A DNA stretch of 5,018 nt from assembly GCA_016938095.1 (NCBI GenBank), contig JAFGVG010000066.1:1-5018 (forward strand), written 5' to 3'. Source of the stretch: Bacteroidales bacterium (lineage in GTDB: Bacteria > Bacteroidota > Bacteroidia > Bacteroidales > UBA10428). The notes beneath the pieces are model-generated. The model was not told the origin of the DNA, made no database searches, and saw only the letters and a program-made list of their open reading frames with translations. Positions within the stretch are counted from its first letter, which is position 1; each line of letters begins with the position of its first letter. The translations under genes and the position numbers were made by a program. Shown in pieces: positions 1-5,018 of the stretch.

Positions 1-1827
1 ATAATCGCCGGTACTGAACCACGCCAGTCTGCAATCGAGACGCATGGGCAAAGCCCCGAAGCGATAAGACGCATCGTGATAAACCATATACCCCTGCGAT
101 GCTGACCCGTCGGAAGGATCGACCTGCACCCATTCCATGCGGTTTTGCATTTCCAGTTTACGGTTAACACGGTACGAAATATGATACCTTAAACCCGTGT
201 AACGTCTTTCGCCTGTCCGGGGCACACCCGCCTCGACTGTTGCTTCGCTTACAGGTGACCATTCGGCTTTTAGGCGCAGGTACATGGCCACGCTTTTTGC
301 GGGTTTATAATCGGCCTGTAACAGATAATCGCTACCTGAAGCCGGGGCAGGGAGATTTCCCCGCAGCCACGGAAATCTGTAAAAATCGGCGTAGCCCGAT
401 ATTTTCCAGTTGGGAAAAGGATGCAATATCATTCCCGCATAAAATCCGCTTTCATTGGCATCCGGCGAACCTTCGGAAAATGCCGAGGAGTGAAAACTGA
501 AATACCCCTTTGCATAGTTCCGGTAAAGCAACGAAAACGAAGCATATTTATTTACATTCATCAGCAGCCCGTTAACCGTTGCCAGGTATCCATTGCCCAT
601 TGATGTTTCGCCAAAACACTGTAAGCGTTTAATTACCAACGAATAATCGACTCCCCAGTTCAACAGTTCATCGCCCGCAAAATCATACCGGTCGTCAGGG
701 TCGTCTCCCCGTTTCTGTTCCTTATTCAGCCAGGTATACAACAAAGTAGTACCCACTTTTACATGGTTGCCCCGGTATAACAGGTTACCTCCGGCAACCG
801 TTTCGCGTACCGATTTTTCATCTTCAACCTCAGCGATTGTCCTGTGATACCCGCTTTCCTGAAAAGAAGAAATTAAAACCCCTCCATCTTCAAGGGTATC
901 TACAATGTTGGCATCGCGACTTTTCGATGAGAAAAAGCCGGTTGCCATAATTCGTTTCCAACTTATGCTGGCTGCGCTCCCCCTGAAATAGTTGTTTTCA
1001 TCGTTCGACGCATAGGCCTTTATCGCATCCTGACGCTTGACAATGTTCAACGGCAGAGAAGATTTTCCGGGAGCCATGCCATTCCAAAGCGTCAGCCCCT
1101 GCCCGAAAGCCAGCCTGTAATCACCAACAACCAGCGACCTGAGCGCTCCCACATCGCGTACCATAATATGTGCCGAATAGTAATCGAAACCTGCCCGGTT
1201 TGAACCACTGAATAAGGTTTCGCCCGGATCTTTTTCAAGTGTGACACCGGCACTGTACTTTTTGTTCCATTCTGCTCCGTAACGAACGTTCAGCAACCAG
1301 GGACTTCCGGGGTATCGTGGCTTTTGCGTTTCGGGGTCAATAGCCCTATAGCCCCTGGCTTTTTGAACCGTACGTTGTGTACGTATCCAAAGCTTGTGGT
1401 TCACAGCGGCCACAACCGTATCATTTCGCTTTAGCCTGGCCGGCGATGACGGAACGACACATACAAAAGGCAGTAAAAGGCTGATGACTTCCGGCGTAAA
1501 ACCATAAACAACCTGTAATTCATAAACCGACAGAAATTGCCCATGCCTGTTGCGGTAATCAATCAGGCTGGCCACCTGAAATTCGGTCAGAAACGGTATA
1601 CTGCGCAATTCATCTGCTCCGGCTGTGTTTAAATTCACCGGATTATCCATACGTTGCTCAAGCTCCAGCAGCAACGATTCGAAATCGGCCTGTTCACCAT
1701 TGGCTGCAGCTATGGCTTCCATAAGAACTTCCCGGATATCAGAAGGTATTGTTTGTTCGGGTTGCTGGGCCTTCAGCGAAAAAATTGCCGTCAGAACAGA
1801 CAAAAGAAACGTCAGAAACTTTTTCAT
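1..1827 (-). CDS. Helix-hairpin-helix protein with probable outer-membrane barrel, C-terminus cut off by window edge
   Basis: The frame is open without interruption from the ATG at 1827 to the left edge, giving 609 residues and no stop in the window. Residues 1-20 form a signal peptide (KKF, hydrophobic core, cleavage likely after LKA before QQ). Residues 63-122 hold a ComEA-like helix-hairpin-helix region: NLNTA at 65-69, DELRSIPFL at 72-80, YRNRHGQF at 91-98, and a second partial unit with GFTPEV at 109-114. From about residue 145 on, the protein is rich in alternating polar and aromatic residues, as in beta-barrel strands, and carries a GQGLTLWNGMAPGKSS segment (242-257) that I recall as typical of Bacteroidota helix-hairpin-helix proteins. 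Family members are, from memory, roughly 650-750 residues, so perhaps 50-140 residues are missing. The cellular role of the family is not established. Export and an outer-membrane location are inferred. The hairpin lacks the usual glycines, so DNA binding is doubtful. The gene lies 153 bases downstream of the alpha-galactosidase gene on the same strand and may have its own promoter. Confidence 0.85.
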   Translation of the reverse strand, partial: MKKFLTFLLSVLTAIFSLKAQQPEQTIPSDIREVLMEAIAAANGEQADFESLLLELEQRMDNPVNLNTAGADELRSIPFLTEFQVASLIDYRNRHGQFLSVYELQVVYGFTPEVISLLLPFVCVVPSSPARLKRNDTVVAAVNHKLWIRTQRTVQKARGYRAIDPETQKPRYPGSPWLLNVRYGAEWNKKYSAGVTLEKDPGETLFSGSNRAGFDYYSAHIMVRDVGALRSLVVGDYRLAFGQGLTLWNGMAPGKSSLPLNIVKRQDAIKAYASNDENNYFRGSAASISWKRIMATGFFSSKSRDANIVDTLEDGGVLISSFQESGYHRTIAEVEDEKSVRETVAGGNLLYRGNHVKVGTTLLYTWLNKEQKRGDDPDDRYDFAGDELLNWGVDYSLVIKRLQCFGETSMGNGYLATVNGLLMNVNKYASFSLLYRNYAKGYFSFHSSAFSEGSPDANESGFYAGMILHPFPNWKISGYADFYRFPWLRGNLPAPASGSDYLLQADYKPAKSVAMYLRLKAEWSPVSEATVEAGVPRTGERRYTGLRYHISYRVNRKLEMQNRMEWVQVDPSDGSASQGYMVYHDASYRFGALPMRLDCRLAWFSTGDY

Positions 1828-1976
1828 GGCATAACGATATTATAACAGCGTATGGCACCTACAACCGATCCGCCCGGATTGTTTTAAGTTGACTGCAATT
1901 TTGTACCTACGCTTGCCTATTACCAGTTTTTCAGTTTTCGGATGAAATCGGTTAGCTCAGCAGCAATAATGCGGTG
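1828..1976. other. Intergenic gap between the helix-hairpin-helix and alpha-galactosidase genes
   Basis: Both flanking genes are read leftward. On the minus strand a TATAAT-like hexamer lies at 1844-1839, 11 bases before the ATG at 1827, but Bacteroidota normally use a different -7 element, so this is weak. An imperfect inverted repeat, ATCC-gccc-GGAT with partly paired flanks (about 1863-1883), is followed by TTTT only on the plus strand, where no upstream gene exists. It is therefore not a convincing terminator for the alpha-galactosidase transcript. Two copies of G(C/T)ACCTAC sit at 1855-1862 and 1903-1910; their meaning is unknown. Confidence 0.4.
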
Positions 1977-1985
1977 TTCGCTAGA
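1920..1985 (-). pseudogene. Possible relic C-terminus of an SGNH-type hydrolase, or a slippage-dependent tail of the alpha-galactosidase
   Basis: Directly after the alpha-galactosidase stop, another minus-strand frame encodes EHRIIAAELTDFIRKLKNW and ends in TAA at 1922-1920. The pattern (GHRIIA-x-ELxxFI followed by a basic tail) resembles from memory the last helix of GDSL/SGNH hydrolases. The frame closes upstream at a TAA inside the end of the alpha-galactosidase gene, so no more of such a gene survives here. A run of eight A (1993-1986, minus strand) lies just before the stop. One A fewer would fuse this segment to the enzyme as ...MYRLKKSSEHRII. A stretch of this length without a stop can occur by chance, so this is a tentative reading. 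Confidence 0.2.
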
Positions 1986-3198
1986 TTTTTTTTAACCGGT
2001 ACATGAGCACATCATGACCCGGAACCATTGCTTTCAATGCCTTTTTAGTAGTGCCATCCACGGCTTTTGTCCAGATATTGAACAAGGAATACTCCGTTTC
2101 ACCGGCATTCAGGTCTCTTTTGGCCAGATCGTCGTAAACCCGCGTTGCCACCCAGTCAAAACTTACCTCAACAGGTTTTTTCGAACGGTTTAAAAAACAT
2201 ACAGCCCAGTCGCCGCCTGCCAATGGCTTAAACCAGGTTTCCACGCTGTCTTTGGCAGCAAATTTAAACCCCTGAATGCCCAGCACATCCTGATCAACAG
2301 CAATCACATCCTTATTTGTGAGTATTTCCTTTGTTTCATCGGACATATTTGCAATATCGTTCCCGGCCATCAGCGGAGCAGCCAACATACACCACATGGA
2401 CATATGCACGCGGTCCTGGTTAACAGTCATGCCGTTGCCAACTTCCATCATATCGGGATCGTTCCAGTGATCGGGACCTGCATACTGCCGCAAACCCTCC
2501 TGCATATCCAGTATTGATAAAACGCCCCACGAAGTCCAGCTGCCATGATCCACATTGGAATCGAATTTGGCGGCAATATCGCCTGTGGTTCTCCACAAAT
2601 GTCCGATATCTTTCGCCCAAAGCCAGGGTTTGTAGGTTCCCCATTCACAGAGACTGAATACAACAGGTCTTCCTGCTGCAGATAATGCATCGCGCATGGT
2701 CGTATAGGCCCCAACCGCACTAAGGCCTTCGGTATCGCACCAGTCGTACTTCAGGTAGTCAACGCCCCATTTGGCATACTGAAGCGCATCCTGGTATTCG
2801 TGTCCGCGACTGGCTGGCCGTCCGGCACAGGTTGTATTGCCGGCACACGAGTAAATGCCAAACTTCAACCCTTTGGCATGAATATAATCAATGGTGGCCT
2901 TTATTCCCGAAGGGAACCGCTCAGGGTCTTCGTGAATGAATCCAAGGCTGTCGCGTTTGCCATGCCAGCAATCATCCACGACAATATAAGTGTACCCGGC
3001 ATCTTTCATGCCCGAACTAACCATGGCATCCGCTGCTTCACGCAGAATCTTATCGTTAACGTCACAGGCAATCTTATTCCAGCTGTTCCAGCCCATGGGT
3101 GGCGTAAGTGCCAACCCATTGAATTTCTGACCATAACTGTTTGCCGAAATCAACAATACCGAAATAACCAGTAAACGGATGATTCCGATACGGCTCAT
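1981..3198 (-). CDS. Secreted GH27 alpha-galactosidase
   Basis: The enzyme hydrolyses terminal alpha-linked galactose from oligosaccharides, galactomannans or glycoconjugates, with retention of configuration. The start at 3198 gives 405 residues and a clear signal peptide (1-23, MSRIGIIRLLVISVLLISAN then SYG before QKF). An in-frame ATG at 3273 would add 25 residues in front of the signal and is less likely. The mature protein opens with the family hallmark PPMGWNSWN (33-41). The nucleophile is predicted to be Asp152 in YLKYDWC, and the acid/base Asp249 in WNDPDMMEVGNG. The (beta/alpha)8 barrel covers about residues 28-310 and is followed by the usual C-terminal beta-sandwich ending in HDVLMYRLKK. 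The Asp75-Asp76 pair in VVDDCW and Glu185 in LCEWG match alpha-galactosidases. The Glu equivalent is replaced by Ser in human alpha-N-acetylgalactosaminidase, and an Asp of the pair is changed in beta-L-arabinopyranosidases. It has no lipobox, so periplasmic or secreted location is expected. It is transcribed divergently from the membrane protein gene, and its leader holds a terminator-like hairpin. Confidence 0.93.
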   Translation of the reverse strand: MSRIGIIRLLVISVLLISANSYGQKFNGLALTPPMGWNSWNKIACDVNDKILREAADAMVSSGMKDAGYTYIVVDDCWHGKRDSLGFIHEDPERFPSGIKATIDYIHAKGLKFGIYSCAGNTTCAGRPASRGHEYQDALQYAKWGVDYLKYDWCDTEGLSAVGAYTTMRDALSAAGRPVVFSLCEWGTYKPWLWAKDIGHLWRTTGDIAAKFDSNVDHGSWTSWGVLSILDMQEGLRQYAGPDHWNDPDMMEVGNGMTVNQDRVHMSMWCMLAAPLMAGNDIANMSDETKEILTNKDVIAVDQDVLGIQGFKFAAKDSVETWFKPLAGGDWAVCFLNRSKKPVEVSFDWVATRVYDDLAKRDLNAGETEYSLFNIWTKAVDGTTKKALKAMVPGHDVLMYRLKKI

Positions 3199-3204
3199 TT
3201 CCGG

Positions 3205-3241
3205 AAAAAGACAAAAACCCGCATGTTTCAGTTGAAACGGG
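3205..3241 (-). terminator. Terminator-like hairpin in the alpha-galactosidase leader (candidate attenuator)
   Basis: Read on the minus strand, CCCG (3241-3238) and TTTCA (3237-3233) form the left arm, AC the loop, TGAAA (3230-3226) and CGGG (3221-3218) the right arm, with CATG (3225-3222) as a bulge. TTTTTGTCTTTTT (3217-3205) follows at once. This is the shape of an intrinsic terminator, though the bulge weakens it. The alternative register is a perfect GTTTCA-AC-TGAAAC palindrome (3238-3225), which could instead be a protein operator. It ends only seven bases before the preferred start codon, so it could control either transcription or translation of the enzyme. If translation really starts at 3273, the element would be coding sequence. 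Confidence 0.4.
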
Positions 3242-3424
3242 AGTTCTTTAAAAGTTAAAAATGCTTGTTTCATAGGTTTACGTATGGTTTCGTCAGCTAA
3301 ATATAACCAATTAATCGACAGCGTTTATCATCTTTTGTTCACTTTTAGGAACGCAACACTCATAATATTGATTGCATAGCCTTTAAGACATAGGGGACAA
3401 CTAAATGACCTATCCTCGTGTATT

Positions 3425-3494
3425 TTTATTACTGTTTATTACTGTATTTTATTATTTATTATTGTTTTTTATTGTATTTTATATTTTATTGTCC
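3425..3494. repeat. T-rich 10-base-periodic tandem repeat with a diverged 30-base duplication
   Basis: Seven consecutive 10-base units can be laid out from 3425. The first two are identical (TTTATTACTG), and the rest are variants such as TTTATTATTG, TTTTTTATTG and TATTTTATAT. Units 1-3 and units 4-6 match at 25 of 30 positions, so a 30-base block seems to have duplicated after the 10-base unit did. Every unit places a T-tract at the same helical phase, which favours DNA curvature or easy melting. It ends 22 bases before the membrane protein start, so it may act as an upstream promoter element. There are no unique spacers, so it is not a CRISPR array. Confidence 0.75.
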
Positions 3495-3502
3495 TAATAT
3501 TG
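3471..3502 (+). promoter_or_regulatory. Weak candidate promoter for the membrane protein gene
   Basis: ATTG at 3471-3474, a 20-base spacer and TAATATTG at 3495-3502 approximate the Bacteroidota TTTG / TAnnTTTG promoter, with one mismatch in each element. Transcription would begin only about eight bases before the ATG at 3517, which makes the leader very short. The surrounding A/T-rich repeat produces similar matches by chance, so this is a tentative call. Confidence 0.2.
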
Positions 3503-3516
3503 TAAACAAAAACACC

Positions 3517-4275
3517 ATGAAAACTGATTTATCCATTTTTAAAGTTTTTCAGCAAAGCGATGCGTTTTTTGAGATGCTCGACAATTCAAGTCTGTCCCGG
3601 AAGTTTGTGTTGCACCAGCTATTGGTTATCGTTTTGTTCACCCTGGTATATGGCATTGTTATGGGCAGTTACAATGGCCTTTTACAAAGTCTGGTTACAG
3701 GAGTAAAGATCCCCTGTTTGATATTGCTTTCGCTGATTATTTGCTTCCCGGCACTTTATGTTATCCAATACATGATCGGTTCCACCATGACGGTTTATCA
3801 GATGGCCAATGTAATCCTCTCCGGTTTTGTTGTTTTTTCGACCATTACCCTGTCGTTTGCCCCCATTGTCGTATTTTTCATGATCACCAGTGACAATTAC
3901 GCCTTTTTAAAATTGCTGCACGTAGGCATTTTCACTTTTTCCGGCATATTCACCATACGAACCATCATCCGCGGACTCACCTTTTCGTGCGAGAAAAAAA
4001 ACATCTATCCGAGGCTTGGCATGAATATTTTCAAGGTTTGGATTGTTATTTTTGCCTTTGTGAGTTCACAGCTCGCATGGAATCTCAGACCTTTTGTAGG
4101 GAGTCGGGATATGCCATTTGAGTTATTCCGGCACCGCGAGGGTAATTTTTATATTGCCGTCATTCATTCGATCGGGCAGCTCTTTGATCCCTCAAAAGGA
4201 GATGCTTCCATTGATAATCAGACGCCAACAGCAGAAGACAAAAAGGACACTTTCAACAAAGAGAATGGACAATAA
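3517..4275 (+). CDS. Polytopic inner-membrane protein of unknown function (family often labelled actin-binding WH2 domain protein)
   Basis: The ATG at 3517 gives 252 residues; the A-rich leader before it is usual for this phylum. I chose it over an upstream GTG because the extra residues would come only from the T-rich repeat. Hydrophobic segments at about 30-50, 65-87, 97-123, 131-152 and 169-188 suggest five membrane helices. Then comes a conserved-looking motif, SQLAWNLRPFVG (184-195) with PFELFRHREGNFY (200-212), and a hydrophilic tail (about 223-252). I recall this LRPFxG...FELFRxxEGNFY signature from Bacteroidota proteins that automatic pipelines name actin-binding WH2 domain protein. 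The sequence gives no support for actin binding. Two prolines in hydrophobic stretches (Pro66, Pro78) and FAP at 114-116 are typical of transporter- or sensor-like helices, but no enzyme motif is visible. It overlaps the following DNA-binding gene by 11 bases, so the two are probably translationally coupled. The function is unknown. Confidence 0.85.
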   Translation: MKTDLSIFKVFQQSDAFFEMLDNSSLSRKFVLHQLLVIVLFTLVYGIVMGSYNGLLQSLVTGVKIPCLILLSLIICFPALYVIQYMIGSTMTVYQMANVILSGFVVFSTITLSFAPIVVFFMITSDNYAFLKLLHVGIFTFSGIFTIRTIIRGLTFSCEKKNIYPRLGMNIFKVWIVIFAFVSSQLAWNLRPFVGSRDMPFELFRHREGNFYIAVIHSIGQLFDPSKGDASIDNQTPTAEDKKDTFNKENGQ

Positions 4276-4459
4276 CGACAGAATTATGACGCTTGAGGAA
4301 GTTGCCGAGTATCTCAGGGTAAAACCACAGACTGTTTATATCTGGGCCCAGGAGAAAAAAATACCGGCAGCTAAACTCGGTAGAGAGTGGCGATTCAGAA
4401 AATCCATGATTGACAAGTGGTTCGACGATAGCATGGATGATAAATTCAAAAACCTTTGA
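4265..4459 (+). CDS. Small excisionase-family helix-turn-helix DNA-binding protein
   Basis: The 64-residue protein is almost entirely one MerR-like winged helix-turn-helix domain of the excisionase/HTH_17 type. Residues 8-55 read MTLEEVAEYLRVKPQTVYIW, then KIPAAKLGREWRFRKSMIDKW, with the recognition helix at VKPQTVYIWAQ and the wing at KLGREWRF. The ATG at 4265 lies inside the end of the membrane protein gene (11-base overlap), and AAAGAG just upstream may help initiation. An internal ATG at 4286 would keep the domain almost intact and cannot be excluded. No integrase, recombinase or attachment site is visible, so a phage or transposon origin is not supported. It is more likely a local transcription regulator or a DNA-binding partner of the membrane protein. 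The acidic tail after the domain (DDSMDD) is unremarkable. Its target sites are unknown. Confidence 0.9.
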   Translation: MDNNDRIMTLEEVAEYLRVKPQTVYIWAQEKKIPAAKLGREWRFRKSMIDKWFDDSMDDKFKNL

Positions 4460-4485
4460 CCAAACGCAAAAAACCATTACCTTGC
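4455..4485 (+). promoter_or_regulatory. Candidate Bacteroidota-type promoter for the Tat-exported isomerase gene
   Basis: TTTG at 4455-4458 (overlapping the last codons of the helix-turn-helix gene), a 19-base spacer and TACCTTGC at 4478-4485 fit the -33 / -7 pattern TTTG and TAnnTTTG, with two mismatches in the downstream element. Transcription would start near 4490-4493, leaving a leader of about 30 bases. Read-through from the upstream pair is also possible, because no terminator is seen in the 61-base gap. Confidence 0.3.
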
Positions 4486-4519
4486 TGATGATTACACAAC
4501 AAATAATTGTTCCGTCAGC
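4484..4519 (+). repeat. Nested inverted repeat directly before the isomerase start codon
   Basis: Outer arms GCTGA (4484-4488) and TCAGC (4515-4519) enclose inner arms AACAA (4498-4502) and TTGTT (4507-4511) around an ATAA loop. Both pairs are perfect, but the interior loops are unequal (9 and 3 bases), so the RNA hairpin would be weak. There is no T-tract, so it is not a terminator. It could be an operator or a structure affecting initiation at 4521, or it may be chance. Confidence 0.3.
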
Positions 4520-4520
4520 T

Positions 4521-5018
4521 ATGAAAACACGTCGACAATTCCTGAGTACAGCTGCAACAGCCATTGCAGCCACTGGTTTTACCAGCCTTTACGGGAACCC
4601 TTTGCCACGGGTAACTTCGGACAAACCGGGAGATGCATTCACCCTGGGCATGGCAGGTTATACTTTCAGGGAATTCACCGTGGAACAGACCATTGCCATG
4701 ATGCAGCGGATAGGCGTTAAGTGTCTGTCGGTAAAGGACTTTCATCTGCCTTACAACAGTAATCAGGAGCAAATAAAAGCGGTACTCGATAAGTTCCGGA
4801 ACGCGGGAATTGAGGTGTATACCCTGGGTGTTATTTACATGAAAACCAACGAATTTGTTGACCAGGCGTTTGAATACGCCAAAATGGCGGGCGTAAACAT
4901 GATTGTTGGCGCACCCGATTACGCATTGCTTCCCTATGTGGAAAAAAAGGTCAAAACATACGACATCAGGCTGGCCATTCATAACCACGGACCCGATAAT
5001 CCGCTTTACCCCAATGCC
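4521..5018 (+). CDS. Tat-exported sugar phosphate isomerase/epimerase-like TIM-barrel protein, 3' end outside the window
   Basis: The open frame from ATG 4521 reaches the right edge after 166 residues. The N-terminus is a twin-arginine signal (TRRQFLSTAA, then a weakly hydrophobic Ala/Thr stretch to about residue 25), so the protein should cross the inner membrane already folded, which suits a metal-binding enzyme. The rest fits the xylose-isomerase-like TIM-barrel family (AP endonuclease 2 fold): FTLGMAGYTFREF (40-52), the first strand and helix; MMQRIGVKCLSVKD (60-73); FRNAGIEVYTLGV (92-104); MAGVNMIVGAP (122-132); and RLAIHNHGPDNPLYP (150-164). In the last of these, the His-Asn-His cluster is typical of substrate- or metal-site residues. 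The family is usually about 280-310 residues, so roughly half is missing, including the later metal ligands. Relatives in Bacteroidota often lie near Gfo/Idh/MocA oxidoreductases or DUF1080 proteins, but none is visible here. The exact substrate cannot be told. Confidence 0.88.
   Translation, partial: MKTRRQFLSTAATAIAATGFTSLYGNPLPRVTSDKPGDAFTLGMAGYTFREFTVEQTIAMMQRIGVKCLSVKDFHLPYNSNQEQIKAVLDKFRNAGIEVYTLGVIYMKTNEFVDQAFEYAKMAGVNMIVGAPDYALLPYVEKKVKTYDIRLAIHNHGPDNPLYPNA

Larger units (their letters stand above)
3199..3516. other. Divergent intergenic region between the alpha-galactosidase and membrane protein genes
   Basis: The 318 bases hold three parts. Next to the alpha-galactosidase gene (3199-3273) lies a leader with a terminator-like hairpin. 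The middle (3274-3424) has ordinary composition and no gene. On the minus strand it carries TATATTTA (3305-3298), one mismatch from the Bacteroidota -7 element TAnnTTTG, but without a matching TTG about 19-21 bases upstream. The right part (3425-3494) is an almost pure A/T periodic repeat. An open frame from GTG 3418 runs in-frame into the membrane protein gene. Its 33 extra residues are a low-complexity Tyr/Leu/Phe/Ile string written by the repeat, so I treat it as non-coding. Confidence 0.6.

Noticed and set aside
240..603. Two plus-strand open frames opposite the helix-hairpin-helix gene
   Set aside because: They overlap each other and sit antisense to an uninterrupted 609-codon frame; neither has a recognisable domain.
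1863..1883. Inverted repeat ATCC-gccc-GGAT as terminator of the alpha-galactosidase transcript
   Set aside because: The T-run follows only on the plus strand, whereas the transcript runs on the minus strand; the stem also has mismatches.
2800..3174. Plus-strand open frame of 124 codons opposite the alpha-galactosidase gene
   Set aside because: It is antisense to a strongly supported enzyme gene, shows no recognisable motif and is explained by the codon pattern of that gene.
3199..3273. 25-residue N-terminal extension of the alpha-galactosidase from ATG 3273
   Set aside because: It would bury the signal peptide behind a polar stretch and covers a terminator-like hairpin. The start at 3198 gives a typical secreted GH27 length and signal.
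3391..3415. ATAGG...CCTAT inverted repeat in the divergent region
   Set aside because: Arms of five bases with a long unpaired centre are expected by chance in a region of this size.
3425..3494. Possible CRISPR-like array
   Set aside because: The units are 10 bases, contiguous, A/T-only for the most part, and have no unique spacers between them.
3418..3516. In-frame GTG-started extension of the membrane protein, rich in Tyr, Leu, Phe and Ile
   Set aside because: It is the translation of the low-complexity T-rich repeat. The ATG at 3517 follows an A-rich leader and begins a normal protein, so the extension is most likely not translated.
4265..4459. Excisionase gene as a mark of a prophage or integrative element
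   Set aside because: No integrase, recombinase, attachment repeat or other mobile gene is present, and the domain is common in ordinary chromosomal regulators.
4515..4988. Minus-strand open frame of 157 codons opposite the isomerase gene
   Set aside because: It lies antisense to the well-supported Tat-signal TIM-barrel frame and has a Cys/His-rich, motif-free sequence typical of a shadow frame.

Overview
The window looks like chromosomal DNA of a member of the Bacteroidota, probably a Bacteroidales or Marinilabiliales relative with a carbohydrate-degrading lifestyle. The evidence is a helix-hairpin-helix outer-membrane-type protein of a kind typical of this phylum, a secreted GH27 alpha-galactosidase, a Tat-exported sugar isomerase-like protein, A-rich leaders without Shine-Dalgarno motifs, and a promoter candidate of the TTTG / TAnnTTTG type. 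The lineage is inferred from gene content only.

Layout: two genes run leftward and three run rightward from a divergent intergenic region at about 3199-3516. Leftward are the GH27 alpha-galactosidase (1981-3198) and, after a 153-base gap, a large helix-hairpin-helix protein that begins at 1827 and runs off the left edge, so its C-terminus is missing. Rightward are a five-helix membrane protein of unknown role (3517-4275), a 64-residue excisionase-type helix-turn-helix protein that overlaps it by 11 bases (4265-4459), and the first 166 residues of a Tat-exported xylose-isomerase-like TIM-barrel protein (4521 to the right edge).

How the genes relate: the alpha-galactosidase should release terminal alpha-galactose outside the cytoplasm, and the TIM-barrel protein is probably also a sugar-processing enzyme, but they are divergent and not in one operon. 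The membrane protein and the small DNA-binding protein are translationally linked and probably work together. The helix-hairpin-helix protein shows no functional tie to its neighbours.

Non-coding structure worth attention: (i) a terminator-like hairpin with a broken U-tract directly in front of the preferred alpha-galactosidase start, with an upstream segment able to form a competing structure; (ii) a 10-base-periodic, T-rich repeat with a diverged 30-base duplication before the membrane protein gene; (iii) a 19-codon reading frame after the alpha-galactosidase stop that resembles the end of an SGNH-type hydrolase; (iv) a nested inverted repeat ending right at the isomerase start codon. No RNA gene, insertion sequence, integrase or CRISPR array was seen, and no clearly novel system can be claimed.
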